Source: Alcaligenaceae bacterium
Lineage (GTDB): Bacteria > Pseudomonadota > Gammaproteobacteria > Burkholderiales > Burkholderiaceae_B
Assembly (NCBI GenBank): GCA_013416455.1
Contig: JACCES010000017.1
Coordinates: forward strand, 43,881 to 107,880
Reading direction: 5' to 3'
DNA length: 64,000 nt
The position numbers were made by a program, and so were the translations under genes. The notes beneath the pieces are model-generated. The model was not told the DNA's origin, made no database searches, and worked only from the letters and a program-made list of their open reading frames with translations. Position 1 is the stretch's first letter, and every line of letters starts with the position of its first letter. Positions 51,282-61,112 of this stretch are shown here, in pieces.

Positions 51282-51920
51282 TCATCGGCCCGTCAGGCCC
51301 GCGGCCCGGAAGGATTCCTCGGCCAGCAGCATCTGGACGCGACCCAGGTTGGCCCTGGCGTCCCGGTATTCGGGATTGGCCTGCAGGGCCATGTCCAGGG
51401 CCTGCCGGGCCATTTCCAGCCTGCCGGTCTTGACGTATTCGGCGGCCAGATTGTTCCATGGTTCGGGCAGTTCGGGGTATTTCGTGGTCATGTCGCGATA
51501 GGCCGAGATGGCTTCGTCGTGGCGGCCCAGCGCCGCCAGGGCGCGTGCGTTCAGGAACATCAGCTGGACATCGTTGCCCAGCGGGTCGGGGCTGGCCGCG
51601 TACTGTGCCTTGCGCTTTTCGATGATTTCGAGGGCTTCGGCCGCGCGCCCCTGATCGAGCATGAGGGAAATGCGGTCGGTGATTTGCGAGGGGGTGAGCG
51701 GGATGCTGGTGTCCACGCCGGGTTCGAGGGCTTCGAGCAGCCGCGCCAGGCCTTTCCAGCCACGCTCTTCGGGCCTGGGGTCGGTGAACAGGGCGTTGTC
51801 GCCCTGCCCGGACACCGCCGGCTGGGCAAGCGCCCCCTGGGCGGGGTGGAGCGCGGCCATGGCACAGAAGACGGCCGCGGCCGCGGCTGACCGGATTTTC
51901 AAGGCGGGGCGTGTAGGCAC
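51282..51920 (-). CDS. Exported tetratricopeptide-repeat protein
   Basis: A 212-residue protein with an N-terminal signal ([23 protein letters not shown]) and a C-terminal run of TPR-like repeats: [44 protein letters not shown] and [21 protein letters not shown]. It is probably periplasmic and mediates protein contacts; no specific partner is evident. The GTG at 51920 was chosen because AGGA lies nine bases upstream; another GTG lies six bases earlier and an ATG much further out. The gene is upstream of the cyclophilin and divergent from cysS, a pattern seen in related genomes by my recollection. Confidence 0.78.
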   Translation of the reverse strand: MPTRPALKIRSAAAAAVFCAMAALHPAQGALAQPAVSGQGDNALFTDPRPEERGWKGLARLLEALEPGVDTSIPLTPSQITDRISLMLDQGRAAEALEIIEKRKAQYAASPDPLGNDVQLMFLNARALAALGRHDEAISAYRDMTTKYPELPEPWNNLAAEYVKTGRLEMARQALDMALQANPEYRDARANLGRVQMLLAEESFRAAGLTGR

Positions 51921-52056
51921 GGGCACGGATCCTAGAGTTGTACTTGCTATACTTAACGACCACCATTTTAGCCGTGCTTTCGCCGGATGGCCCATCTTTG
52001 CGGGGCGGCCCGCAACCGAGCGGAATCACGGCTTTCACACGACGCCAGAACGCCAG

Positions 52057-53508
<1,452 letters not shown>

Positions 53509-53519
53509 AGGTCAGAGAC

Positions 53520-54167
53520 ATGCCGGAAACCTTCATTTCGCCGGACGCCAAGCCCGGCTACTGGGACGAAGCCATTGCCGCCCTGATCGAGCGCGACCGC
53601 ATTCTGCGCAAGATCATTCCCCAGTATCCCGACGGGTGGCTGGCGCCGCCCGTCGCCCCTTTCGTCACGCTGGCGCGTGCCCTGATCGGCCATCAGAGCT
53701 CCATCAAGGCGGCCGACACCGCCTGGCAGCGCTTCACTTCCGGCAGCGGGCGCAATCCCACACCGCGGGCGGTGCTGAAGCTGGCGGCCGAAGACGCCAC
53801 CCTGGCGGGCCTGCCGAAACGCAAGGCGGAATACATCATCGATCTGGCGATGCATTTCGCCGACAAGAAGGTGCAGCCCTCCCGCTGGAGCGCCATGGAC
53901 GACGAGGCGGTGGTGGCCGAACTGTGCGCGATCCGCGGCATCGGCCGCTGGACGGCGGAAATGTTCCTGATCTTCCATCTTCAGCGTTGCGATGTCCTGC
54001 CGCTCGACGATTCACGCCTGCTGAAGGCAATTTCGCTACACTATTTCAGTGGGGAACCGGTCTCGCGATTCGAAGCACGCGAAGTGGCGCAGGCCTGGGC
54101 ACCCTGGCGGACGGTTGCCACGTGGTTCTTGTGGCGCAGTCTGGACCCCGCCGCGGTGCAGTACTGA
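53520..54167 (+). CDS. DNA-3-methyladenine glycosylase-like HhH-GPD protein
   Basis: A 215-residue helix-hairpin-helix DNA glycosylase of the AlkA/MAG type. The HhH motif [12 protein letters not shown] is near residues 139-150 and the catalytic aspartate follows in LPLDDSRLL, the classic HhH-GPD spacing. It would remove alkylated purines from DNA in base-excision repair. ATG at 53520 has AAGG upstream; a longer start at 53493 overlaps cysS. It is likely co-transcribed with cysS and with accA, which starts 34 bp after its stop. Confidence 0.9.
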   Translation: MPETFISPDAKPGYWDEAIAALIERDRILRKIIPQYPDGWLAPPVAPFVTLARALIGHQSSIKAADTAWQRFTSGSGRNPTPRAVLKLAAEDATLAGLPKRKAEYIIDLAMHFADKKVQPSRWSAMDDEAVVAELCAIRGIGRWTAEMFLIFHLQRCDVLPLDDSRLLKAISLHYFSGEPVSRFEAREVAQAWAPWRTVATWFLWRSLDPAAVQY

Positions 54168-54201
54168 GTGGCCGAAGCCAATCTCTGGATATCAAGCTCC
54201 T

Positions 54202-55167
54202 ATGCGTAATACATTTCTCGAATTCGAGCAGCCCCTGGCGGAGCTCGAAAGCAAAATAGAACAGCTCAGGTTCGTGCAATCGGATTCGGCCGTCGACATT
54301 TCCGACGAGATCAGCCGCCTGCAGCAGAAGAACACGGCACTGGCCAAGAGCATCTACGCCAAGCTGACGCCGTGGCAGACCGCCCTGGTGGCGCGGCATC
54401 CGCAACGGCCCTACACGCTCGACTACGTGCGCGAGATCTTCACCGATTTCCACGAATTGCACGGCGACCGCATGTATGCCGACGACCGTTCCATCGTGGG
54501 CGGGATGGCGCGCTTCAATGGCACGCCGTGCATGATCATCGGCCACCAGAAAGGGCGCGACACCAAGGAACGCGCCATGCGCAATTTCGGCATGCCGCGC
54601 CCCGAGGGCTATCGCAAGGCACTGCGCCTGATGCGGCTGGCGGAAAAATTCCAGCTGCCCATCTTCACGTTCGTCGACACGCCCGGCGCCTATCCCGGCA
54701 TCGGCGCCGAAGAGCGCGGCCAGTCCGAGGCGATCGGCCACAATCTCTACGCCATGGCCGAGCTCAAGGTGCCCATCATCACCACCATCATCGGGGAAGG
54801 CGGTTCGGGCGGCGCCCTGGCCATTGCCGTGGGAGACGTGGTGATGATGCTGCAATATTCCACGTATGCCGTGATCTCTCCCGAAGGCTGCGCCTCGATT
54901 CTGTGGCGCAGCGCCGACAAGGCTTCCGTGGCGGCCGAAGCGCTGGCGATCACGGCCGCCCGCCTCAAGGATCTCGGGCTGGTCGATCGCATCGTCAACG
55001 AACCCATCGGCGGGGCTCATCGCGATCCGGTCATGATGGCCCGCCAGCTGACCCGCGCGCTGGCCGACGGCCTGCGCCAGGTATCGGGCATGACGCCCGA
55101 AGAACTGCTCGATCACCGTCTGCAGCGTCTGATGTCCTACGGGCGGTTCACCGAAGCCAACGGCTGA
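54202..55167 (+). CDS. accA: Acetyl-CoA carboxylase carboxyltransferase subunit alpha
   Basis: A 321-residue carboxyltransferase alpha subunit. Family features are the N-terminal coiled-coil-like [57 protein letters not shown] (oxyanion region, in pieces), [16 protein letters not shown] near residues 196-211 and [17 protein letters not shown]. It transfers CO2 from carboxybiotin to acetyl-CoA with AccD, in fatty-acid synthesis. The ATG at 54202 matches the family start. tilS follows 7 bp after the stop. Confidence 0.96.
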   Translation: MRNTFLEFEQPLAELESKIEQLRFVQSDSAVDISDEISRLQQKNTALAKSIYAKLTPWQTALVARHPQRPYTLDYVREIFTDFHELHGDRMYADDRSIVGGMARFNGTPCMIIGHQKGRDTKERAMRNFGMPRPEGYRKALRLMRLAEKFQLPIFTFVDTPGAYPGIGAEERGQSEAIGHNLYAMAELKVPIITTIIGEGGSGGALAIAVGDVVMMLQYSTYAVISPEGCASILWRSADKASVAAEALAITAARLKDLGLVDRIVNEPIGGAHRDPVMMARQLTRALADGLRQVSGMTPEELLDHRLQRLMSYGRFTEANG

Positions 55168-55174
55168 CGCCGCC

Positions 55175-56248
55175 ATGCCCGGACGCTACCTGCCGGCGGG
55201 TTTCGGCGCACCGGCATTGCTGGAACCGCTGCGGGCGATCCTGGCCGGGCTGCCCGCGGGTGATGGCGCGACGGCCGCGCCGCCGCCCCTGCGCGTGGCC
55301 GTGGGCCTGAGCGGCGGCGCCGATTCGGCCATGCTGGCCGTCCATGCGGCCATCGCATCGCGGCGGCTGCCCGGCATCGAACTGCATTGCTTTCACATCC
55401 ATCATGGCCTGCAGGCGGTCGCCGACCGCTGGCAGGCGCACGCGCACCGCCTGGCGGCCGGCCTGGGCATCGCCTGCCACAGCCTGCGGGTGGAAGTCGA
55501 ACGGCGTTCCGGCAAGGGCGTCGAAGCGGCGGCGCGCGAAGCCCGCTATGCCGGCCTGAAGCGGTTGGCGGCGGCGGCCGGGGTCTCTCATGTACTGCTG
55601 GCCCATCATCGCAACGACCAGACCGAAACGGTGCTGATGCGCCTGCTCCGGGGCGCCGGCCCCACGGGGCTGGCGGCCATGGCGCCCGTGTCGCCGCGCG
55701 ACGGGCTGGTCTATGTGCGGCCCTGGCTGGACGTGGACCGCCAGGACATCGTGGCCGCCGCGCATGAATACGCGGCGCTCAGCGGCTGGGAGGCCGTGGA
55801 CGACCCCACCAACACCGACGATATCTATATGCGCGGCGCCGTGAGGCGCCGCCTGGTGCCCGTGCTGGACGAACGTTGGCCCGCATGGCGGACGACGCTG
55901 GCGCGGCATGCGCGGCAAAGCCGCGAGCTCGGCGGGCTCATCGACGAGGTCGCGGCCGAGGATTTTCAGCGGCTGGACCCGGATGCCGATGCGCTGGGGT
56001 TCTCGCTGGCGGCCTGGCGCGGCCTGACACCGGTGCGCCAGGCCCTGGTACTGCGCCATTGGCTGCGGCTGCATGGGCTGCGCGCGCCCACCGAGGCCCG
56101 CCTGCGCGAGCTTTGCCGCCAGCTGCGCGGCCTCCATGCCCTGGGCCACGACCGCAACATGCGCATGCGTCACGAGGCCCATTGGATAAACTGCGGGCGT
56201 GGTCGTGTCCGCCTGTTGCGTTCGCACGACACAGACGAAAGTCTGTAG
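55175..56248 (+). CDS. tilS: tRNA(Ile)-lysidine synthase
   Basis: A 357-residue PP-loop ATPase with SGGADS at residues 46-51, followed by the HIHHGLQ motif and ARYAGLKRLA, HLLAHHRNDQTET-type sequence (seen as VLLAHHRNDQTET), and an N-ATPase plus C-terminal TilS substrate-binding domain. It converts cytidine-34 of the tRNA-Ile CAU anticodon to lysidine. It starts 7 bp after accA. Its stop is followed by a hairpin (56287-56308) before lysC. Confidence 0.93.
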   Translation: MPGRYLPAGFGAPALLEPLRAILAGLPAGDGATAAPPPLRVAVGLSGGADSAMLAVHAAIASRRLPGIELHCFHIHHGLQAVADRWQAHAHRLAAGLGIACHSLRVEVERRSGKGVEAAAREARYAGLKRLAAAAGVSHVLLAHHRNDQTETVLMRLLRGAGPTGLAAMAPVSPRDGLVYVRPWLDVDRQDIVAAAHEYAALSGWEAVDDPTNTDDIYMRGAVRRRLVPVLDERWPAWRTTLARHARQSRELGGLIDEVAAEDFQRLDPDADALGFSLAAWRGLTPVRQALVLRHWLRLHGLRAPTEARLRELCRQLRGLHALGHDRNMRMRHEAHWINCGRGRVRLLRSHDTDESL

Positions 56249-56286
56249 AATACGAAAGTTTCTCTATCCGACCTTACGGGCACCAG

Positions 56287-56308
56287 CCGGCCGCTTGCAT
56301 GCGGCCGG
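56287..56308 (+). terminator. Hairpin between tilS and lysC
   Basis: A perfect 8-bp stem CCGGCCGC/GCGGCCGG with a TTGCAT loop lies in the 86-bp gap. No T-run follows, so it may be a weak terminator or an RNA structure in the lysC leader. Confidence 0.4.
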
Positions 56309-56334
56309 GCGCGTCCCTCACTCCAGAGTAGAAG

Positions 56335-57609
56335 ATGTCCCTGATTGTTCAAAAGTACGGCGGCACATCCATGGGCTCCGTCGAGCGCATACAGAACGTG
56401 GCCAGACGCATCGCCAAATGGCATGCGGCCGGCCATCAAGTGGTGGCGGTGCCTTCGGCCATGTCGGGCGAAACCAACCGCCTGCTGGGCCTGGCGAAGG
56501 AAATCAGTGCCCAGCCCGACGGCCGCGAACTCGACCAGCTGGCGGCCACAGGCGAACAGGCCAGCAGTGCGCTGCTGGCCATCGCGCTGCAGACCGCCGG
56601 CGTGCCGGCGCGCAGCTATACCGGCTGGCAGGTTCCGGTGCGCACTGATTCATCCTATACTCGCGCGCGCATCCACTCCATCGACAATGCCCGCATACAG
56701 GCTGACCTCGACGCCGGCCGCGTCGTCATCGTGACGGGTTTCCAGGGCATCGATGACGACGGCAACATCACCACGCTGGGGCGCGGCGGGTCGGATACCT
56801 CCGCGGTCGCCGTGGCCGCCGCGCTGAAGGCGGACGAATGCCTGATATTCACGGATGTCGATGGCGTATATACAACAGATCCACGCATCGTTCCAGAGGC
56901 GCGCCGCATGAACGTCATTTCCTTCGAGGAAATGCTCGAAATGGCGTCGCTGGGCTCCAAGGTCCTGCAGATCCGTTCGGTCGAGTTCGCCGGCAAGTAC
57001 CGTGTGCCCGTGCGCGTACTCTCTTCGCTGACCGACCCCCAGATACCGCTCGAAGAAGAAATGTCCTCGGGCACACTCATTACTTTCGAGGAAGACCAGA
57101 AAATGGAACATGCCGTAGTCTCGGGCATTGCCTTCAGTCGCGATGAAGCAAAGTTCACCCTGCTCACCGTACCGGACAAGCCCGGTGTGGCCTATTCCAT
57201 CCTGGGGCCGGTGGCGGCCGCCAACATCGACGTCGACATGATTCTGCAGAACCAATCGGTCGAAGGCACGACCGACTTCTCGTTCACGGTCAACCGCAAC
57301 GACTTCGCGCGCACGCTGGAACTACTCAAGAACCAGGTGGGCCCGGCGGTCGGCTCCAAAGAGATCGTCGCGGACGACAAGGTATGCAAGGTGTCCATCG
57401 TCGGCATCGGCATGCGCAGCCACGTGGGCGTTGCCAGCCGCATGTTCCGCACGCTGTCGGAAGAGGGCATCAACATCCAGATGATCAGCACCAGCGAGAT
57501 CAAGACTTCGGTGGTCATCGACGACAAGTACATGGAACTGGCGGTGCGCGCCCTGCACAAGGCATTCGGCCTGGATAAAGAGGCTTCCGGCGCCATCAGC
57601 GAGGACTGA
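56335..57609 (+). CDS. lysC: Aspartate kinase
   Basis: A 424-residue monofunctional aspartokinase. N-terminal kinase signature VQKYGGTSMGSVERI (residues 5-19), AVPSAMSGETNRLL, catalytic TGFQGIDDDGNITTLGRGGSDTS (in pieces) and FTDVDGVYTTDPRIVPEA are present; two C-terminal ACT domains (from about residue 265) hold the allosteric site. It makes aspartyl phosphate, the first step toward lysine, threonine and methionine. The ACT pair suggests feedback control by end products. It is the last core gene before tRNA-Ser. Confidence 0.95.
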   Translation: MSLIVQKYGGTSMGSVERIQNVARRIAKWHAAGHQVVAVPSAMSGETNRLLGLAKEISAQPDGRELDQLAATGEQASSALLAIALQTAGVPARSYTGWQVPVRTDSSYTRARIHSIDNARIQADLDAGRVVIVTGFQGIDDDGNITTLGRGGSDTSAVAVAAALKADECLIFTDVDGVYTTDPRIVPEARRMNVISFEEMLEMASLGSKVLQIRSVEFAGKYRVPVRVLSSLTDPQIPLEEEMSSGTLITFEEDQKMEHAVVSGIAFSRDEAKFTLLTVPDKPGVAYSILGPVAAANIDVDMILQNQSVEGTTDFSFTVNRNDFARTLELLKNQVGPAVGSKEIVADDKVCKVSIVGIGMRSHVGVASRMFRTLSEEGINIQMISTSEIKTSVVIDDKYMELAVRALHKAFGLDKEASGAISED

Positions 57610-57751
57610 ACCGAGGCGCGGCGCACTGGTCCGCGCGCGCCGGAACCTTGTTTCCCGCGCCTGCGGCCCTGGCCGATTATCCCGCTGGCCGGCCATCGCC
57701 CGCGGACAAGAGTTAAAGCTTCATTTGCGCCGCACGCTACAAAATATCTGC

Positions 57752-57757
57752 TAGAAT
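57752..57757 (+). promoter_or_regulatory. Possible -10 box of the tRNA-Ser gene
   Basis: TAGAAT lies 13 bp before the tRNA 5' end, the expected place for a tRNA promoter -10 element. No convincing -35 is found at 16-18 bp. Confidence 0.4.
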
Positions 57758-57769
57758 TGCGGTTTCCCC

Positions 57770-57862
57770 GGAGACGTGGCCGAGAGGTTGAAGGTACTCC
57801 CCTGCTAAGGGAGCATACGGCTTATACCCGTATCGAGGGTTCGAATCCCTCCGTCTCCGCCA
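57770..57862 (+). tRNA. tRNA-Ser (anticodon GCU)
   Basis: A 93-base tRNA with acceptor stem GGAGACG pairing CGTCTCC, discriminator G and encoded CCA. The anticodon stem CTCCC/GGGAG encloses loop CTGCTAA, giving anticodon GCU (serine AGC/AGU). A long variable arm (ATACGGCTTATACCCGTAT) and the TPsiC arm GAGGGTTCGAATCCCTC fit a class II serine tRNA. Its 3' half is a common attachment site for integrative elements; an integrase fragment begins 180 bp downstream. A terminator follows at 57899. Confidence 0.95.
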
Positions 57863-57898
57863 GTAGTGCCCATCGTTAAATGACGATACCCAACAATA

Positions 57899-57940
57899 CC
57901 CGCCAAAAATCGTGTAAAAACATGAATTTGGCGGGTTTTT
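57899..57940 (+). terminator. Intrinsic terminator after tRNA-Ser
   Basis: CCCGCCAAA (57899-57907) pairs with TTTGGCGGG (57927-57935) and is followed by TTTTT. It ends the tRNA transcript. Confidence 0.75.
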
Positions 57941-58013
57941 GTTTGCATCGTTACCGAACAGTAGAGAACCGAAAACAACCGTACAACACGGCGGCAACTC
58001 TGTAGGTATCGAT

Positions 58014-58050
58014 GTAGGCACCCGCGCAATGCGGGAATCAAGATGCCTAC
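58014..58050 (+). other. Hairpin covering the integrase start codon
   Basis: GTAGGCA (58014-58020) pairs with TGCCTAC (58044-58050), and CCCGC with GCGGG inside, so the integrase ATG (58043) would lie in a stem. The 380-bp stretch from 57863 to 58242 otherwise holds the terminator, the integrase fragment and the brn promoter region. Confidence 0.4.
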
Positions 58051-58156
58051 AAACACCCTCACCGACTCACAATGCCGCAGCGCAAAGCCCGGCGACAAAG
58101 CCCGCAAGCTCTTCGACGGCGGTGGGCTTCTGGGGTGCGTCAGGCCAGTATCATGA
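58043..58156 (+). pseudogene. Truncated tyrosine integrase (N-terminal fragment)
   Basis: The frame from ATG 58043 reads a start typical of phage/ICE tyrosine integrases with an Arm-DNA-binding (DUF4102) domain: MPTNTLTDSQCRSAKPGDK, then KARKLFDGGGL. After about 30 codons the match to the family ends and a TGA occurs at 58154. No catalytic domain (Arg-His-Arg-Tyr) follows in any frame nearby. This is a remnant left by a deletion, placed directly downstream of tRNA-Ser in the orientation usual for such integrases. Confidence 0.7.
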
Positions 58157-58189
58157 CACTGCCATCCCGGATGCCCCCCCGGCCAATCA

Positions 58190-58234
58190 CGTAACTACAG
58201 ATATTCCTTGCAATTACTGATTTCCGTAACTACA
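58190..58234 (+). promoter_or_regulatory. Direct repeats upstream of brnT, candidate BrnA operator
   Basis: CGTAACTACA occurs at 58190-58199 and again at 58225-58234, and the second copy extends to GTAACTACAATAATTAC with GTAA/TTAC ends. Such repeats just before brnT fit autoregulation by the BrnT-BrnA complex, known for this family. Confidence 0.5.
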
Positions 58235-58242
58235 ATAATTAC

Positions 58243-58509
58243 ATGGAAATCACCTACGACCCCGCCAAAGACAAGAGCAACCAGCGCAAGCATGGCGTCT
58301 CGCTCTCGCAGGCGACGGAGATTGATTGGTCGCAGGTAATGGCGAAAGTCGATACCCGGCAGGACTATGGTGAGGTCCGGGAAATAGGCTACGCGGTCAT
58401 GGCTGACCGCTTGTACTGCGTGGTGTTCACGCGGCGGGCGGGCAAGATGCACGTCATCAGTCTGCGCAAGGCCAATTCGCGAGAGGTACGCAACTATGAG
58501 CAAACGTAA
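58243..58509 (+). CDS. brnT: BrnT family toxin (ribonuclease)
   Basis: An 88-residue type II toxin. It has the BrnT layout: EITYDPAKDKSNQRKHGVSLSQA near residues 2-24 (with conserved Lys/His residues), EIGYAVMADRLYCVVFTRR and MHVISLRKANSREVRNYE. BrnT is a RelE-fold ribonuclease inhibited by BrnA. The gene overlaps brnA by 14 bp and follows direct repeats that may form the autoregulated promoter. Toxin-antitoxin pairs help keep mobile elements, consistent with the prophage setting. Confidence 0.88.
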   Translation: MEITYDPAKDKSNQRKHGVSLSQATEIDWSQVMAKVDTRQDYGEVREIGYAVMADRLYCVVFTRRAGKMHVISLRKANSREVRNYEQT

Positions 58510-58765
58510 ACTGATCATCCCCACGGCGGAAGAGGACGCGGCCATCGAGCGCGGCATCGCCGCCGATCCGGATACCTACGAGCTGGGAGCGGAAGAGTTC
58601 AAGCAGCTCAAGAGAGTGGGGCGCCCGCCAGTGGCCACCCCCAAGGTGGCGGTGACGATTCGCTACGATCAGGAGGTGATTGACGCCTTCAAGGCGGGCG
58701 GTCCCGGATGGCAGACGCGGATGAACGATGCGCTACAGGCCTGGCTGAAGACGCATCGGGTGTAG
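58496..58765 (+). CDS. brnA: BrnA family antitoxin
   Basis: An 89-residue antitoxin of the ribbon-helix-helix type. The N-terminal half (KRKLIIPTAEEDAAIERGIAADPDT) binds the toxin; the C-terminal half contains the DNA-binding VAVTIRYDQEVIDAFKAGGPGWQTRMNDALQAW region (in pieces). It neutralises BrnT and represses the operon. The start overlaps brnT by 14 bp, giving tight coupling. Confidence 0.88.
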   Translation: MSKRKLIIPTAEEDAAIERGIAADPDTYELGAEEFKQLKRVGRPPVATPKVAVTIRYDQEVIDAFKAGGPGWQTRMNDALQAWLKTHRV

Positions 58766-58777
58766 GTAAAAGAAAGC

Positions 58778-58852
58778 TTGACGAGTCTGGCGGTGTGGGA
58801 GCGCGAGGATACGAAGCTGGACCGTATCATGGCGTCGCTGGAGAAGAAGTAG
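58778..58852 (+). CDS. Possible 24-residue ORF with TTG start
   Basis: A short frame reading TTG then TSLAVWEREDTKLDRIMASL ending EKK with a TAG stop at 58850. It may be the relic of a gene's C-terminus or a real micro-ORF; a ribosome site (AAAGAAAGC) is only weakly seen. No family is recognised. Confidence 0.25.
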   Translation: MTSLAVWEREDTKLDRIMASLEKK

Positions 58853-58868
58853 GGAAAGGAATGGGGCT

Positions 58869-59336
58869 ATGCTTTCAACAGCACAGATTGGTAAATGCGG
58901 CGAGTTGCTGGTCCAGTACCGGCTTTTGCTTCAGGGGGTAGAGTCCTCCCACATGAGCACAGACACCGGCATCGATCTCGTGGCGTATTCCCCCAGGGCG
59001 ACGCAGCCGGTAACGCTTCAGGTCAAGACCAATCTGAAGGCTAAGCCGGGCGGAGGAAAAGGGAAGCTGGCATTGGACTGGTGGATCCCAGAATTCACCC
59101 CGGCCCACTTTGTGGCTTTAGTAGATTTGTCCAATGAGCATGTCTGGCTGATGTCGCCGGCAGAACTGGCGGTTCATGCGCAGCAGCGTTCATCGGGAAG
59201 GCTTCATATCTACATGTACACCGACGAGACGGCCCGACCCCGTCGCACGGACAGGCTGTCAATGCACCAGCATTTCGACGCATTCAGACTTGAGAACCGT
59301 TCAGAGAAGATATTCGGTTTACTGAACTTCAGTTAG
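58869..59336 (+). CDS. Protein with PD-(D/E)XK nuclease-like N-terminus
   Basis: A 155-residue protein. Near its N-terminus it shows the order G-E-L-L-V (residues 11-15), a conserved Asp in STDTGIDLVAY and Gln-Val-Lys in VTLQVKTN, matching the E...D...QxK core of PD-(D/E)XK restriction-endonuclease/Holliday-junction-resolvase-like folds. The rest is not assigned. It lies 103 bp after brnA and may act on nucleic acids, for example in phage defence or exclusion, which is inference. It is a small single-domain version. Confidence 0.5.
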   Translation: MLSTAQIGKCGELLVQYRLLLQGVESSHMSTDTGIDLVAYSPRATQPVTLQVKTNLKAKPGGGKGKLALDWWIPEFTPAHFVALVDLSNEHVWLMSPAELAVHAQQRSSGRLHIYMYTDETARPRRTDRLSMHQHFDAFRLENRSEKIFGLLNFS

Positions 59337-59375
59337 TTGCGGTAGGATGCAGGGCGCCCGTTTCTCGCTATGCGA

Positions 59376-59398
59376 AGAAAAACCCGCCGCAGCGGGTC
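59376..59398 (-). terminator. Intrinsic terminator of the glutamine-rich micro-gene
   Basis: On the minus strand a CCCGC/GCGGG stem with a 4-base loop (59383-59396) is followed by TTTTTC. It lies 18 bp after the stop of the gene at 59416-59526. Confidence 0.65.
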
Positions 59399-59415
59399 TT
59401 TCCCTCAGATGTGGC

Positions 59416-59526
59416 TCACTTCTTCTGACCTTGACCTTGCTGGTCCTTCTGCTGCTGACCTTGGCCTTGTTTCTGGTCTTGCTGCTTGCCGGGGCTTTGC
59501 TGTGCTGGTTTTTGCTGATTGGGCAT
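59416..59526 (-). CDS. 36-residue glutamine/lysine-rich micro-protein
   Basis: A 36-codon frame beginning MPNQQKPAQQSPGKQQD, made almost wholly of Gln, Lys, Gly, Pro and Asp. An AGGAG site lies seven bases before the ATG at 59526 and a good intrinsic terminator follows 18 bp after the TGA, so it is a plausible independent small gene. The composition is low complexity and the protein is expected to be disordered. No family is assigned. Its location between two unrelated phage genes suggests a mobile-element micro-protein. Confidence 0.5.
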   Translation of the reverse strand: MPNQQKPAQQSPGKQQDQKQGQGQQQKDQQGQGQKK

Positions 59527-59671
59527 GATGCGCTCCTATGCCATGGGCGGCAGCCGGGTGGCTTCCCTCGAAGCTGCCTGCGGCTACCACTCGTCCAGCA
59601 CGTGGCATACGGCGTGCCCGGAGCGGGCAAAGAAAAGTCCGCCGGAGCAGGTTTGGCAGTGTGAGTTTCGT

Positions 59672-60553
59672 CTATTTGATCAATTGGGTGAATATTGCCC
59701 ACAAAGCACCAATGCTGCCAGCAGCGGTAATGCCCATGGTTGCCCAAAGATATACCTTCGTGAGGCCATGACGCTGCCACTGGTCTTGCATATTCAGGGT
59801 GCGCTCATCAATCCGACCGACAACGGTAGCAAGATCACCATGTTTGTTGCTTAGGGTAACAACATCTCCAGCTACCTGCCCGACCTTGATGTCGAGATGA
59901 TCAATGTTTACTTCTACGACACGCAAGCGCTCTTCCGCTCGGGCAGCAGAAACCCCTAGTGATGCGACTGCATCAGCCAGCCTGTCTATTTTGCCCTCTA
60001 TGCGATCAGCGCGTTCCATGTCTTGATTATCGTCTTGCTCTTGAATTGCCGCAACACTCTTGGCTTGGCGGTCTAGCGCGCTAGCTACTGCCTGGATCTT
60101 TAGAAGCTGAGGCAAAAGAACTGGTTCAAGGCTCCGGTTGTATCGGGTTTCACCGTAAATAGATGTCCAAACATCCATCAGTATTGATGCCGCTTGTGGC
60201 TCTAACCTCGCCTTCGGGTCTATCCGTATCTGGCCGGCCTCCCGAATCCCTTCAGCAGTGAGGCCGTGAAGCAGGGCGTCAAGATTCTGCGCCCTATCCA
60301 TGAACTCACCGAACGTTACCACGAGAGGGTTGTCGGGGTCAGATTCGCGCAAATGCTTGATGTCTTCCACTAGCCCGGGCGCTATCGACTTGATGTCTGC
60401 GAATGCTATAAGCATGCGCTTGTCGTCTGTGTGCCGGAGCGCTTGTTCCGTCTGAATTACCAGTCTCTGAAACTGAGCCACGCGCATTGCTAGCGGCGTT
60501 CCTGTGTCATCAGTGCCTGACGTGGCCGTTTTTTCCTTGTGGTTTTCAGTCAT
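59672..60553 (-). CDS. Hypothetical coiled-coil protein with C-terminal membrane anchor
   Basis: A 293-residue protein with no family I recognise. The middle and C-terminal part (about 160-260) shows heptad-like coiled-coil sequence rich in Asp, Arg, Val and Ile (RADRIEGKIDRLADAVASLG, VVEVNIDHLDIKVGQVAG). A single membrane helix (VYLWATMGITAAGSIGALWAIF, in pieces) is at the very C-terminus, so the bulk would face the cytoplasm. The ATG at 60553 has GGAG seven bases upstream; the frame upstream is not conserved. It may be a phage-encoded membrane-associated protein such as a lysogeny or superinfection factor. Confidence 0.5.
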   Translation of the reverse strand: MTENHKEKTATSGTDDTGTPLAMRVAQFQRLVIQTEQALRHTDDKRMLIAFADIKSIAPGLVEDIKHLRESDPDNPLVVTFGEFMDRAQNLDALLHGLTAEGIREAGQIRIDPKARLEPQAASILMDVWTSIYGETRYNRSLEPVLLPQLLKIQAVASALDRQAKSVAAIQEQDDNQDMERADRIEGKIDRLADAVASLGVSAARAEERLRVVEVNIDHLDIKVGQVAGDVVTLSNKHGDLATVVGRIDERTLNMQDQWQRHGLTKVYLWATMGITAAGSIGALWAIFTQLIK

Positions 60554-60653
60554 TTTTTTACTCCACCACCCCCTCACCCCTGCATCAGCGTCCACCAGTC
60601 ACGAAACCACAAACCCAGAAGGCCGCTGGACTGTGGCTGCGGGCAGCATGCGC

Positions 60654-61112
60654 TCAGGCCCGCGCCCTTGGATCCGCAATGATTCGTGAAGGCGACCCGT
60701 ACAGAACCAGAACGCTATCCCCTTCCGAAAAGCGCGGATCCGCTCCCTGAACGATCGTCATCAAGTTGCCATTCGATGTCTGAACGACGTATTCGACAGC
60801 GGTTTGTTTTGTGGCGTTGCCTTCCATAGCGGCACCTGCGAGGCCCCCGATGACCGCCCCGCCGATTGCGCCAAGTATGTTCGCCCTAGTGCCGCCGCCG
60901 ATGGCTGACCCGGCGGTTGCACCGGCCGCCACTCCCACGGTAGCGCCCGTGCCCGTGGTTCCCGATACATCAACATCGCGGACACTTATGATCGTCGCTG
61001 CGATGCTACGGTTCACTTGCCCCACCGACGATACGGAATAGGCGTTAGGGCTGATGTTCGCCGCGCATCCTGCGAGCATGGCGACAGCTGCAAGAAGGGC
61101 GATTCGGATCAT
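60654..61112 (-). CDS. Glycine-zipper outer-membrane lipoprotein (SlyB-like)
   Basis: A 152-residue lipoprotein with lipobox LAGC at the end of a hydrophobic signal (IALLAAVAMLAGC, Cys near residue 16). The middle holds a glycine-zipper run (GATVGVAAGATAGSAIGGGT and ILGAIGGAVIGGLAGAAME), typical of the SlyB/Pcp family, and a C-terminal GDSVLVLYG. It would sit in the outer membrane. It is found inside the prophage-like region as cargo. It overlaps the gene upstream in ATGA-type fashion (61109-61112). Confidence 0.75.
   Translation of the reverse strand: MIRIALLAAVAMLAGCAANISPNAYSVSSVGQVNRSIAATIISVRDVDVSGTTGTGATVGVAAGATAGSAIGGGTRANILGAIGGAVIGGLAGAAMEGNATKQTAVEYVVQTSNGNLMTIVQGADPRFSEGDSVLVLYGSPSRIIADPRARA

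Noticed and set aside
51661..52056. Upstream extension of the cysS reading frame by 130 codons
   Set aside because: It lies opposite the TPR gene and its own leader region; residues are arginine/serine-rich shadow sequence, and family CysS proteins start at the MLHIHN region.
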